Part shown: piece after piece, positions 7,717 to 16,201 of the stretch
Layout of the letters: each line of letters begins with the position of its first letter
Numbering within the stretch: position 1 is the first letter of the stretch
Origin: Pseudonocardia alaniniphila
GTDB taxonomy: Bacteria; Actinomycetota; Actinomycetes; Mycobacteriales; Pseudonocardiaceae
NCBI RefSeq assembly: GCF_022524485.1
Contig: NZ_JAKXMK010000011.1
Coordinates: 208,087 to 272,086 of the forward strand
Reading direction: 5' to 3'
DNA length: 64,000 nucleotides
The notes under the pieces: model-generated
Databases searched by the model: none
Told to the model about the DNA's origin: nothing
The model's input: the letters and a program-made list of their open reading frames with translations, nothing else
Position numbers and translations under genes: made by a program

Positions 7717-8829
7717 TCAGGCGACGGCTGCGGCCATCCGCCGGACGGCCTCGGTGAGCAGCGTCTCCGACGTGCCGACGTTCAGCCGTGCGAAGCCGCG
7801 CCCGGGCGTGCCGAAGCCCGGGCCTGGTTCGAGCGCGACACGACCCTTGGCGAGAAATGCGGCCGCGGGGTCGTCGCCGAGATCGAGCGCCCGGCAATCC
7901 AGCCATGCCAGGTAACCGGCCTGGGGCTCCCGGTAGCCGACAGAGGGCAGGTGCTCGGCCAGCAGGGTCGCAAGGAGGCGATGCCTGCCGCTCACCTCGT
8001 CGATGACCTGGTCGAGCCATTCATCACCCTGATCGAACGCGACCTCCGACGCGATGACGCCGAGCAGGCCCGCGCGGTACTGAAGCTCCTCGGGCAGCCG
8101 GTCGAGCTCGGCGTCGACCTCGTCGGAGCCGGCGATGGCGAGGGCGCATTTCAGTCCCGCCGTGTTGAACGCCTTCGAGGCCGACGTGAACATCACCGAG
8201 CGGGAGTCGCCGAGCGACGCGAACGGCGTGTGCCGCGCGCCAGGCAGCGTGAGCGGGCCGTGGATCTCGTCCGAGAGCACGAGCACGCCGTGGCGTTCGG
8301 CCAGCGTGGCGACCGCTTCGAGCCGCTCGGGCTCGAGCACACGGCCGGTCGGATTGTGTGGGTTGCAGAGCAGGAAGGCCTTGGCGCCGGCGACGAACGC
8401 GCGCTCGAGCCCGTCGAGATCGAGCTCCCCGTCGGCCAGCGGCACCTCCACGATCCGGCGGCCGGCCTCCCGGATGTCCACGAAGAACGGCGGGTAGACG
8501 GGCGGGGTGATCACGACGCCGTCGCCCGGGGCGGTGAGCACACGCAGCACCTCGACGACACCGGTCATCACATCGGGCACCACCCGCATACGCCCGGCAT
8601 CGGGCGACCAGCCGAAGCGCCGCTTGGCGAACCCGGCAAAGGACTCGAACACGCCTCCCGGCTCGGCGTAGCCGAGATCGCCGATCTCGATCGCCTCGAG
8701 CAGAGCATCGCGGATGGGAGGTGCGAGCGAGACGTCCATCTCCGCGACGAAGGCGGGCAGGACGTCGGACGGGTACTCGACCCACTTCGAGCTTCGGCGG
8801 CGCTGGAGCATCGGCAGTTCGAGGAACAC
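7717..8829 (-). CDS. PLP-dependent aminotransferase, MalY/PatB-like (putative C-S lyase)
   Basis: 370 aa from GTG 8829; an ATG at 8811 is an alternative start. Class I/II fold: CNPHNPTG (156-162), the PLP-ring Asp in LSDEIH (about 187), and the Schiff-base lysine K219 in TSASKAFN. The N-terminal WVEYPSDVLPAFVAEMDV and YAEPGG are characteristic of the MalY/PatB group of cystathionine beta-lyases rather than classic aspartate aminotransferases. Likely cleaves cystathionine or a related C-S bond, giving a keto acid and a thiol. No sulfur-metabolism neighbour confirms this. Confidence 0.85.
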   Translation of the reverse strand: MFLELPMLQRRRSSKWVEYPSDVLPAFVAEMDVSLAPPIRDALLEAIEIGDLGYAEPGGVFESFAGFAKRRFGWSPDAGRMRVVPDVMTGVVEVLRVLTAPGDGVVITPPVYPPFFVDIREAGRRIVEVPLADGELDLDGLERAFVAGAKAFLLCNPHNPTGRVLEPERLEAVATLAERHGVLVLSDEIHGPLTLPGARHTPFASLGDSRSVMFTSASKAFNTAGLKCALAIAGSDEVDAELDRLPEELQYRAGLLGVIASEVAFDQGDEWLDQVIDEVSGRHRLLATLLAEHLPSVGYREPQAGYLAWLDCRALDLGDDPAAAFLAKGRVALEPGPGFGTPGRGFARLNVGTSETLLTEAVRRMAAAVA

Positions 8830-9137
8830 CCGGGCGATGCTGCCATAAATGGGGCGCTGAGCTCGGGGTCGAGAAGCCGGTCGCGACGAAATGCGCGGGT
8901 TGTCCGCAGCGTGTGTGTCCCCGGCGGCCAGGTGGCCGAGTTCACCTCCTGCTGCTCTCGTGCAGGCAAGGACACGGCGGATCCCCGACGCCGACGGGGC
9001 GCACACGCGTTCCGCTGACGTCCGCCCGCTCCGCGCTGAACCGCATCCGCACCACGATCCGTTTCCGATGCGAGTCCGGCGTACTCGCAGTCGCGGCGCT
9101 CGTATCGCCGGCGTCGAAGAGATGAATGGAGGCGGCG
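8830..9137. other. intergenic region between divergent genes
   Basis: About 300 bases between the aminotransferase and the following plus-strand gene. It must hold both promoters. I see no strong palindrome or RNA gene in it. Confidence 0.4.
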
Positions 9138-9701
9138 ATGGCAGCGTCAGCGGACAATCCTCCGCCTGTCACCCCCGAGTTGCGAGAGCGTGCCCGGCAG
9201 AATCCGGGATCGTGGGTCTATTCGGTGGATCCCGCATATCAGGATGTCGACGATGTGCCTGAGTGGGCCGTGATCGGTGCGTACCGGGTGGACGAGAACG
9301 GCGAGATCGCCGATGAGTTCATCCCCAACCCGCACTACCGCCCATCCCCGGTGGCATTAGGATTCGCGGCTCCCGCCAATGTGCTGGAGGAAGCCATGCA
9401 GAAAGCGGTCACCGGGCACGGCGGCGCCCGTGAGGTTCGGGCAGCGCTGCGGGATGCAACGGTCTTCACCCCGTTCACCCCGAGCCGGGACGGCCTGATC
9501 GTGCTCGACGACGGCCTGGGCCACGGTGTCGTGCACGCGTTCACCTCGGAGCTCTACCTCCCCGACGTCGTGGTCTGGCGGCATTGGGAACGCCTTCAGG
9601 TGCGAGAGATCGCGCCCCTGCTCGGCGACTGCTACCTCGTGCTCGACCCGGGGAGCGCCATGGAACTGCGTGTTGCAGGCGCGGGCCTCGACCGGTTGTG
9701 A
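9138..9701 (+). CDS. type VII secretion system-associated (SseB-like) protein
   Basis: 187 aa from ATG 9138, with GGAGG 5 bases upstream; the ATG at 9126 overlaps that site. The text WVYSVDPAYQ, VPEWAVIGAYRVDENG and PNPHYRPSP matches a family in actinobacteria annotated as type VII secretion-associated. Its C-terminal half resembles SseB (LRDATVFTPF, DGLIVLDDGLGHGVVHAFTS). No signal peptide or membrane segment. No ESX genes (EccC, WXG100, mycosin) are in this window, so it is an isolated copy and the functional link is by family only. Confidence 0.6.
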   Translation: MAASADNPPPVTPELRERARQNPGSWVYSVDPAYQDVDDVPEWAVIGAYRVDENGEIADEFIPNPHYRPSPVALGFAAPANVLEEAMQKAVTGHGGAREVRAALRDATVFTPFTPSRDGLIVLDDGLGHGVVHAFTSELYLPDVVVWRHWERLQVREIAPLLGDCYLVLDPGSAMELRVAGAGLDRL

Positions 9702-9841
9702 CGTACGTCGGACCGGACGTGGGGCGAGAGAGCTTGAGCACGAATCCGGGGATGAACCTGGATGGTCATTAGGGTGATCATCTGGTCGCGGCCGCCGGCG
9801 CGCGGCCCCTCGGGCACATATCCGGAGAAGGGGAACTCGGC

Positions 9842-10636
9842 ATGTCCTACCTCGAGACCGGTGACTCAACGCTCTTCTACACGGTCACCGGCAGCGGAAC
9901 GCCGGTCGTGCTCGTGCACGGCTGGACCGCTGACTCGATCGACTTCTCGTGGCTCATTCCGTTATTGGAGCCACATTTCCGCGTCATCGCCTATGACCTC
10001 CGAGGTTACGGTAAGTCGGCTCCGGCCGATGCGTACGACATGGGTCGTCAACTCGATGATCTGACGGCGGTCATCGAGCACGTCGCGGGCGAGCCCGCTC
10101 TGGTCGTCGGGCATTCGCTCGGTGGGGCGATCGTCTCCTCGATGGCGGCGGAGCGCCCGGAGCGCCTGCTCGGGGTCGTCGCGCTCGACGCGCCGTATGC
10201 GGTCGGGGAGGACGGTCGATCGGGTGTCGAGGGCATGCGGGAGCGACTGGCCGGGGAGCACCCTCAGGAGGTGGTGAAGTCGTTCTTCAGCCAGGTCAGC
10301 TTCACCGACCAGACGCCCGACTGGCTGCGCACCCTGGTGCTCCGCCGAGTGGAGTCCGTGTCATCGGCGATGATCCGGGCAGGTTTCGCAGCGCTCTGGG
10401 ACCACGCCCCCGTCGCGTTCCGGCCGGAGTCCGACCGCTACCTCGCCCGGCGCACCGGCCCCGTGCTGGTCGTCCACAAGAACGCTGCCAGCGCGGCGTA
10501 CGAGGAGGCGACCTTCCAGCACCCCGCATCGCGGACCGTCGTCCTGCCAGGAGCCGGCCACTGGGTACAGATCGAACGCGCCGAGGAAGTGAGCGCGGCC
10601 ATCCTGGATTGGTGGACGACCGCACGAGCCGGGTAG
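9842..10636 (+). CDS. alpha/beta hydrolase
   Basis: 264 aa, ATG with GGAGAAGGGG about 8 bases upstream. Alpha/beta-hydrolase landmarks in order: oxyanion-hole motif LVHGWTAD, nucleophile elbow GHSLGG with the catalytic Ser, and a C-terminal GAGHWVQIE with the catalytic His. The acidic residue is expected in the region before that His. Esterase, lactonase and C-C hydrolase functions are all possible. A TetR gene follows after about 40 bases in the same direction and may regulate it. Confidence 0.85.
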   Translation: MSYLETGDSTLFYTVTGSGTPVVLVHGWTADSIDFSWLIPLLEPHFRVIAYDLRGYGKSAPADAYDMGRQLDDLTAVIEHVAGEPALVVGHSLGGAIVSSMAAERPERLLGVVALDAPYAVGEDGRSGVEGMRERLAGEHPQEVVKSFFSQVSFTDQTPDWLRTLVLRRVESVSSAMIRAGFAALWDHAPVAFRPESDRYLARRTGPVLVVHKNAASAAYEEATFQHPASRTVVLPGAGHWVQIERAEEVSAAILDWWTTARAG

Positions 10637-10676
10637 CGCGAGTATGGGTGGTGGCCCTACGACAGAGGGAGACGTG

Positions 10677-11291
10677 GTGGACGGAGCGCTGACACGCAAG
10701 GGAGCGGCGACGCGAGCCCGCATCATCGAGGGCGCGGCCGAGGTGCTGCGGGAGAAAGGGGTGGCCACCACCACCCTCGACGACATCCGTCTGCGCACCG
10801 GCACCAGCAAGGGGCAGCTGTTCCACTACTTCCCGGACGGCCGCGACCAGCTGCTCCTCGCCGTCGCCGAGTACGAGGCGGACCGGGTGCTCGACGACCA
10901 GCAGCCCGATCTCGGCTGCCTGACGTCGTGGTCGGCGTGGTACCGCTGGCGTGATCTCGTGCTCGAGCGGTACCGCGCGCAGGGGGACACGTGCCCTCTC
11001 GGCGCGCTGTTCCTGGAGGTCGGGCGGGCCACGCCCGGCGCGAGGGCCGTGACCCAGCGCCTCCTCGTCACGTGGCAGGCCGCGCTCGCTGCCGGCATCC
11101 ACGCGATGCAGGAGCAGGGTGAGATCCCGGCCTCGCTCGACGTCGACCAGGCCGCGGCCGCCCTGCTGGCCGGGATCCAGGGCGGGGTGACGATCATGCT
11201 GTCCACGGGGCAGAGCACGCACCTCGAAGCCGCGCTGGACACCGGCATCGCCCGCCTGCGCGCCCTGCGTTCCGACCTCGCCACGGCCTGA
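10677..11291 (+). CDS. TetR/AcrR family transcriptional regulator (TetR_C-like)
   Basis: 204 aa from GTG 10677, with AGAGGGA about 6 bases upstream; GTG 10674 is one codon earlier. N-terminal HTH: TRARIIEGAAEVLREKG, then TTTLDDIRLRTGTSKGQLFHYFPDG. The all-helical C-terminal domain contains a Cys in a TCPLGALFLEVG segment, common in the YxaF/LmrA-like TetR group. It follows the alpha/beta hydrolase in the same direction and converges on the next regulator gene. Confidence 0.9.
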   Translation: MDGALTRKGAATRARIIEGAAEVLREKGVATTTLDDIRLRTGTSKGQLFHYFPDGRDQLLLAVAEYEADRVLDDQQPDLGCLTSWSAWYRWRDLVLERYRAQGDTCPLGALFLEVGRATPGARAVTQRLLVTWQAALAAGIHAMQEQGEIPASLDVDQAAAALLAGIQGGVTIMLSTGQSTHLEAALDTGIARLRALRSDLATA

Positions 11292-11309
11292 GTCTCGCGA
11301 CGCCCGCGG

Positions 11310-12182
11310 TCAGCTGCGTTCGGCGGCTGGCCCATCCACCGTGAGGCCGATCCCGTTGATCCACAGGCGCGTCAGGGTGTCGATCGCGGTGCTGCGATCG
11401 TGCTCCTGGCCGTAGGTGAGCCACACACGCGTCGCGTGACCGACCATCGCCGCAAGGGCGTCACCGGCATGGTCGGGATCAAGGCGGGGGTCGACGATCC
11501 CGGCTTCCTGCCATCGTCGGAGGCTCCGCGTGATGCGTTCGGCAGACGCCTGGTGGGCGGCCAGGCGCAGCGGCATCAGTTCGGGGTGCACCGACATCGC
11601 CTCGTCCGCGCGCATCGTCAGCGTCGCGAACTGCTTGTGCCCGTCGAAGTAGTGCTCGATCGCCTGCCGGATCCGCCCTGCGGCGCGCTCCCGCCGGGCT
11701 TGCGGGCTGACCCGCGGCCGGTCGGCGGGGGGATCCGGCACCTGCGGCAGGTCCGCGATCATCTCCCGCATCACCGCGGTGAACACGTCCTGCTTCGAGG
11801 AGAAGTAGGTGTAGAACGAGCCGACCGCGGTGCCCGCCTGCTCCGCGATGTCGCTGACACGCACGAGGTGGTAGCTCTTCCGCTCGAAGCACGTGCGGGC
11901 CGCCGCGACGAGGGCGGCGCGGGTGCGCCGGGCCCGCGCACTCAGGGCCTTGCCCGCCTCCCCGTCATCCTGCGCGGGCGGCTCCGCGCCCATGACCTCC
12001 CGGTAAGCCTGCTCCTTCGACCCGAAGTGGGCGTAGAAGGTGGACACCGACACCCCGGCCTCGTGTGCGAGGTTCGCGATGTGGGTGTCGGTGTAGCCAC
12101 GCGTGCGGAACAGTTCTTCGGCCACGCGGTCGAGCGCCGCCTGTTGCCTCGTGCGTCCCCGGCGAACGGTTCGCTCGGTCAC
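11310..12182 (-). CDS. TetR family regulator with two tandem HTH domains
   Basis: 290 aa, about 90 longer than a normal TetR. Two complete TetR DNA-binding domains are visible. The first covers residues 13-60 (ANLAHEAGVSVSTFYAHFGSK). The second covers 86-134 (SDIAEQAGTAVGSFYTYFSSK). A single C-terminal ligand-binding domain follows (residues 150-285). Both HTHs keep the recognition helix and the FYxYF signature, so neither looks decayed. A dimer would carry four HTHs. The next gene upstream on the same strand is the phosphotriesterase-like gene, about 95 bases away on the far side of this gene's start, so the pair is co-directional only in that order. Confidence 0.88.
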   Translation of the reverse strand: MTERTVRRGRTRQQAALDRVAEELFRTRGYTDTHIANLAHEAGVSVSTFYAHFGSKEQAYREVMGAEPPAQDDGEAGKALSARARRTRAALVAAARTCFERKSYHLVRVSDIAEQAGTAVGSFYTYFSSKQDVFTAVMREMIADLPQVPDPPADRPRVSPQARRERAAGRIRQAIEHYFDGHKQFATLTMRADEAMSVHPELMPLRLAAHQASAERITRSLRRWQEAGIVDPRLDPDHAGDALAAMVGHATRVWLTYGQEHDRSTAIDTLTRLWINGIGLTVDGPAAERS

Positions 12183-12277
12183 GCCGGCACGTCTTCACGC
12201 GTGGTGTTGCCGCACCCCTCTGCGGCGACAGCGGCGTTCGGTCGTGGATCCACCGACCGAACGTACCGGGCGGGTGG

Positions 12278-13246
12278 TCAGGAAGCCCTTTGCTCCAGGA
12301 TGCTGCGGGGGTTGTCCACCAGCATCGTGGTCAGCTGCTCCTCGGTCACCCCCGCCTCGCGGAGCGCGGGCAGGACGTCGTCGACGATGTGGGTGTAGTT
12401 CCAGTCCGGGGCGGCCTGCTCCTTGAAACCGGCCGGGAACCAGTCGATGTGGCAGGACGCGTCGTGGGACAGCACCACACGCTCGGCGAGCCCTTCAGCG
12501 GCGAGTGCGGCGACGGTCGCCACCCGCTCGTCGCCCGGCAGCAGGATGTCGAGCCCGAACCGGTCCATCCCCACGTAGGAGCCGTTGTCGATGAGCTCGT
12601 GCAGGTAGCCGAGGTCGGCCGTGTCGCCGCTGTGGCCGAGCACGACCCGCTCGAGGTCGACGCCCTCGCGGCGCAGCACCTCCTGCGCGACCAGCCCGGT
12701 GCGGTGGGCCGGGCTGGTGTGCACCGTGATCGAGACTCCGGTGCGCTTGTGCGTCTCCGCGACCGCCGTCATCACGCGCTCGACGCCGGGGGTGAGCTCG
12801 GTCTCGATGGCGCACTTGAGGAACGCCGCCTTGATCCCCGTGCCCGCGATGCCCGTGGTGATGTCCCTGACGAACAGGTCGACCAGCAACTCCTCGCCGC
12901 CCAGGAGGGTGCCCGGGCCTTGGAACAGAAGAAACGGTGGGATGTCGCCGAGGGTGTAGAGCCCGGTGGCAGCGACGATGTTGATGTCCACCTGCTCGTT
13001 GACGCGGGCGATCCGCGCGATGTCACGCCCGAGGCCGATCACGGTGGGGTCGACGATGGTGCTCACCCCGCGGTCCTTCAGCGTCGTCAGCCGCGTCACG
13101 GCGTCTGCGATGCCCTGTTCCTCGTCCCACCAGTCGGGGTAGTTGAGTCGCATCTCCTCGTTGAGCACGAACACGTGCTCGTGCATCAGCACGGCGCCGA
13201 GCTCGCCGGCCTCGACCGGCCCCCGAACCGTCTCCACCTGTCCCAC
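12278..13246 (-). CDS. phosphotriesterase-family metal-dependent hydrolase
   Basis: 322 aa from GTG 13246, with GGAGG 7 bases upstream. The binuclear-metal TIM-barrel signature is present: H22-x-H24 (LMHEHVF), the bridging lysine in AAFLKCA, His in ITVHTSPAH, VLGHSGD, and the final Asp in LSHDAS. Length and motifs fit the PTE/PLL (phosphotriesterase-like lactonase) group. Natural substrates in this group are usually lactones, sometimes quorum-sensing lactones; organophosphate hydrolysis is usually a side activity. It diverges from the nitronate monooxygenase pair across an AT-rich stretch with palindromes. Confidence 0.85.
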   Translation of the reverse strand: MGQVETVRGPVEAGELGAVLMHEHVFVLNEEMRLNYPDWWDEEQGIADAVTRLTTLKDRGVSTIVDPTVIGLGRDIARIARVNEQVDINIVAATGLYTLGDIPPFLLFQGPGTLLGGEELLVDLFVRDITTGIAGTGIKAAFLKCAIETELTPGVERVMTAVAETHKRTGVSITVHTSPAHRTGLVAQEVLRREGVDLERVVLGHSGDTADLGYLHELIDNGSYVGMDRFGLDILLPGDERVATVAALAAEGLAERVVLSHDASCHIDWFPAGFKEQAAPDWNYTHIVDDVLPALREAGVTEEQLTTMLVDNPRSILEQRAS

Positions 13247-13296
13247 CAGTCCGCCTCCATCGTCGTCCGGCCGTCGTCAGAATCGTAACCGATATT

Positions 13297-13315
13297 GACG
13301 TCATATTCAGATATG
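13297..13315. promoter_or_regulatory. overlapping palindromes in AT-rich divergent promoter region
   Basis: Two inverted repeats overlap here: TGACGTCA (13297-13304), and CATAT-TCAG-ATATG (13302-13315). They lie in an unusually AT-rich patch between the phosphotriesterase gene and the nitronate monooxygenase genes. They look like an operator or overlapping operators. The cognate regulator is not evident; the tandem-HTH TetR one gene away is a candidate. Confidence 0.45.
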
Positions 13316-13526
13316 ATGATTTCGGACGAACGGTTCTTCTCACTGGTTATCGGAGTTCTGTCGCCGGTAAGACCGACCGGCTGTTGACGCGTTGGCACGC
13401 GCATGTTCAGGTGGAGAATGTGCAGGTCGGAGCCCTGATCTGGACAACGGTCCGCTATTCCGTATCTGCCTGTATCGGGTGGGCGTGGAATTGTCAGGTG
13501 CCGCGGCGCGGGAGGGGAGCGCGACC

Positions 13527-14567
13527 ATGCGCTGGAGCTGCGATGAATCGACCATCACGACGCCGCTGACCCGGGAGTACGGGATCCGGCATCCGTTCGT
13601 GGGCGCCGGCATGGCCTTCGTGGGCTATCCGCCGCTGACTGCCGCAGTGAGCAACGCCGGAGGCCTCGGTGTCCTCGGCGCCAGCCCCGACCCGCCGCCC
13701 AGCCTGCCGGTGATGGTCGCGGAGCTGCGCGGGCTGACCGACCTGCCGTGGGGCGTGGACCTGATCTGTGCCGAGACCGGCCTGGGTCCGGCCTGCACCG
13801 ACGGGCACATCGACGCGTGCGCTGAGCTGGGCGTGCCGCTGGTGGTGTTCCACCACGATCCTCCGCCGGCCGCCTGGGTGCGCAGGCTCACCGGCGCGGG
13901 CGTGCGCGTCTGGATGCAGGTGTCCTCGATGGAGCTCGCCACCGCGGCGGCCGGGCTCGGCGTCGAGGGCCTGGTGGCGCCGGGCGTGGAAGCCGGGGGC
14001 CACGCCCGAGGGGTGGTGCCGCTGCACGAGCTGCTCGCCGGGATCCGCACGCGGTTCCCCGAGCGGCTGCTGCTCGCGGCGGGCGGAATCGCCGACGGGG
14101 CCGGTGTCGCCGCTGCGCTGCGGGCAGGCGCGGACGGCGTGTGGGTCGGAACCAGGCTCGTCGCGTCGGTCGAGAGCCACGCCCACCCGGAGTACAAGCG
14201 GCGCCTCGTCGACGCCGCCGGGCCGCCCGTGATGACCACCGCCTTCGGGCCCGAATGGCCCGGGCAGTGCTATCGCGTGCTCCCCACGCGCACGGCCGCC
14301 GAGTGGGCAGGCCGGGAGGATCGCCTTCCCGACCCGCCGCCCACCACCGTCATCGGCCACACCGTCCTGTTCCCGCACAGCGCGCGGCTGCCCTACGACA
14401 TGCCCAAGTTCAGCGCCGTCCCGCCGATAGCGGACACCACCGGTGACTGGGACGAGATGGCGTACCCGGCGGGTGAGGGCGTCGGCCTCATCCGCGACAT
14501 CCCACCCGCTGCACAGGTCGTCACCACCATGATGAGGGAGACACACCGCCTGCTCTCGGCGAGCTGA
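13527..14567 (+). CDS. nitronate monooxygenase family flavoprotein
   Basis: 346 aa from ATG 13527, which has GGAGGGG 7 bases upstream; codons before it lack family similarity. FMN-binding TIM barrel of the 2-nitropropane dioxygenase/nitronate monooxygenase family: AAVSNAGGLGVLG near the N-terminus, APGVEAGGHAR with the conserved His, LLAAGGIADG, and GADGVWVGTRL near the phosphate-binding site. Probably oxidises alkyl nitronates such as propionate-3-nitronate; some relatives are enoyl reductase-like. A second family member follows after 27 bases. Confidence 0.85.
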   Translation: MRWSCDESTITTPLTREYGIRHPFVGAGMAFVGYPPLTAAVSNAGGLGVLGASPDPPPSLPVMVAELRGLTDLPWGVDLICAETGLGPACTDGHIDACAELGVPLVVFHHDPPPAAWVRRLTGAGVRVWMQVSSMELATAAAGLGVEGLVAPGVEAGGHARGVVPLHELLAGIRTRFPERLLLAAGGIADGAGVAAALRAGADGVWVGTRLVASVESHAHPEYKRRLVDAAGPPVMTTAFGPEWPGQCYRVLPTRTAAEWAGREDRLPDPPPTTVIGHTVLFPHSARLPYDMPKFSAVPPIADTTGDWDEMAYPAGEGVGLIRDIPPAAQVVTTMMRETHRLLSAS

Positions 14568-14594
14568 GCGGGACCTTCGGTGGAGGAGGAGAAC

Positions 14595-15662
14595 GTGGCC
14601 GACGCGCGAGAGCGGGCGCACAAGTTCTGCGAACGGTTCGGGCTGCAGGTGCCGATCCTGCAGGCGCCGATGGCGGGATCGTCGCCACCCGAGCTGGCCA
14701 TCCGAGTGGCCGAGGCCGGCGGCATGGGCGCTCGCGGCGTCCTGCAGGACTCCCCGGCGGGCATCGCCGACTGGGTGGAGCAGTTCCGTGCCGGGTCCTC
14801 CGGTGCCTTCCAGCTGAACGTCTGGATCCCGGACCCGCCTACCGGTGACCCCGCCGAGCGTGAACGCAGGGTCGAGCAGGCCCGCGAGTTCCTCGGCCGG
14901 TTCGGCACGCCAGGAGATGCCGCGGGGCCCGTGCCGCCGGTGTTCGAGGAGCAGTGCGAGGCCATGCTGGCCGCGCGCCCCACGGTGATCTCCTCGATCA
15001 TGGGCCTGTTCGAGCCGGACTACGTCCGCAGGCTGCACGAGCAGGGCATCGCCTGGTTCGCCTGCGCCACCACCCTCGAGGACGCGCTCGCGGCCCAGGA
15101 AGCCGGCGCGGACGCCGTGGTCGCGCAGGGAATGGAGGCCGGCGGCCACCGCGGCGCCTTCGACCAGGACGACGCCGAGCGGACCGACGTCGGGCTGTTC
15201 GCCCTGCTTCCCTGGTTCGCCGACCACCTGCACGTCCCGATCATCGCTACCGGTGGGGTGGCCGACGGGCGCGGCCTCGCAGCAGCCCTGGCGCTGGGCG
15301 CGAGCGCGGTGCAGGTGGGCACCGCGTTCCTGCGCTGCCCCGAGACGAAGATCAGCAAGGAGTGGTCCGCGGCCCTGGACGGCCTGCCACCGGAGGCCAC
15401 CATGACCACCCGCGCCTACACGGGGCGAGTGGCGCGCGCGGCACCCACCCCGTACCTGAGAGCGTGGACCGAACCCGGAGCCCCCCGCCCGGCACCGTTC
15501 CCGGACCAGCTGCGACTGGTCGGCCAGTGGCGACGAGGCACCCCGGACGGCCTGGACCAGGCCAACCTCTGGGCCGGCCAGAGCGCCGCCCTGGCCACCG
15601 AGGAACCGGCCGCGGCAGTGGTCAGCCGCATGTGGCGGGAAGCGTCCGACCTGCTCGCCTGA
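14595..15662 (+). CDS. nitronate monooxygenase family flavoprotein (second copy)
   Basis: 355 aa from GTG 14595 with GAGGAGG just upstream; GTG 14580 overlaps that site. Family motifs: LQAPMAGSSPPELAIRVAEAGG, AQGMEAGGHRGAF with the conserved His, IIATGGVADG and GASAVQVGTAFLRC. It differs clearly from the neighbour in the N-terminal half and in the lid region (residues 85-125), so it is not a recent tandem duplicate. The two are probably co-transcribed. This copy is closer to classical class I nitronate monooxygenases. Confidence 0.87.
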   Translation: MADARERAHKFCERFGLQVPILQAPMAGSSPPELAIRVAEAGGMGARGVLQDSPAGIADWVEQFRAGSSGAFQLNVWIPDPPTGDPAERERRVEQAREFLGRFGTPGDAAGPVPPVFEEQCEAMLAARPTVISSIMGLFEPDYVRRLHEQGIAWFACATTLEDALAAQEAGADAVVAQGMEAGGHRGAFDQDDAERTDVGLFALLPWFADHLHVPIIATGGVADGRGLAAALALGASAVQVGTAFLRCPETKISKEWSAALDGLPPEATMTTRAYTGRVARAAPTPYLRAWTEPGAPRPAPFPDQLRLVGQWRRGTPDGLDQANLWAGQSAALATEEPAAAVVSRMWREASDLLA

Positions 15663-15677
15663 CGGCCCAGCCGCCGA

Positions 15678-15741
15678 TGATCGTCCCGAGATCAGGGTTC
15701 CCGCCCCGAGGAGGGCGAACGGCCCGATCTCACAGCGATCT
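15678..15741 (+). repeat. 64-bp palindromic interspersed repeat, copy 1
   Basis: Begins TGATCGTCCCGAGATC and ends CGATCTCACAGCGATCT. The ends are inverted copies of each other (TGATCG-n4-GAGATC against GATCTC-n4-CGATCA) with a GC-rich inner part CCGCCC...GGGCG. This is the most diverged of the four full copies. Confidence 0.8.
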
Positions 15742-15783
15742 TGGCGCTGGGCCGCCGATTCCGCCGGCCGGCCGGGCGACTCA

Positions 15784-15847
15784 TGATCGTTCCGAGATCC
15801 GGGTTTGCGCGCCAGCGAGGGCGGACCGGAGGATCTCGTGGCGATCT
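15784..15847 (+). repeat. 64-bp palindromic interspersed repeat, copy 2
   Basis: Same length and order as copy 1, beginning TGATCGTTCCGAGATCCGGG and ending GATCTCGTGGCGATCT. The central third differs (GCGCGCCAGCGAGGGCGG). Confidence 0.85.
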
Positions 15848-15855
15848 TGGTGTGG

Positions 15856-15919
15856 TGATCGTTCCGAGATCCGGGTTTCCGCCCCGCGGAGGGCGGATCG
15901 GCCGATCTCGCAGCGATCA
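15856..15919 (+). repeat. 64-bp palindromic interspersed repeat, copy 3
   Basis: Begins TGATCGTTCCGAGATCCGGG and ends GATCTCGCAGCGATCA. The outer 16-base arms pair with two mismatches, and the inner stem is CCGCCC with GGGCGG. It lies only 8 bases after copy 2. Confidence 0.85.
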
Positions 15920-16004
15920 CCGCGCAGGGAGACTCCGGTTCCGCGGGCTTGGCGATCAACGCGCCGGGAGGGGCGGGTTCCGGTGGGCCGGCCAAGCGCC
16001 CCCA

Positions 16005-16068
16005 TGATCGTTCCGAGATCCGAGTTTCCGCCCCGCCGAGGGCCGATCGGCCGATCTCGCGGCGATCA
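16005..16068 (+). repeat. 64-bp palindromic interspersed repeat, copy 4
   Basis: Begins TGATCGTTCCGAGATCCGAG and ends GATCTCGCGGCGATCA. Nearly identical to copy 3 over the whole length. Degenerate half-copies follow: CTCGTGGCGATCATCG at about 16085 (right end) and TGATCGATCCGAGATC at 16140 (left end). No gene is visible anywhere in the region from 15663 to 16201. Confidence 0.85.
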
Positions 16069-16201
16069 TCGCGGATCGGCGGGGCTCGTGGCGATCATCG
16101 CCCTCGTCGCCTGGTCCGGGGGGTGGTCAGCTGGGCCCGTGATCGATCCGAGATCACGATCGGCGTCCTTCGGTGATCTTGACCGCTGGGCCTGCCCCGT
16201 C

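Noticed and set aside
13494..15995. 833-residue open frame on the minus strand
   Set aside because: It lies opposite the two nitronate monooxygenase genes. It has no domain and is an artefact of high-GC third positions.
15678..16068. CRISPR array
   Set aside because: Repeats are 64 bases with large variable gaps of 42, 8 and 85 bases, and are palindromic throughout; no cas genes.
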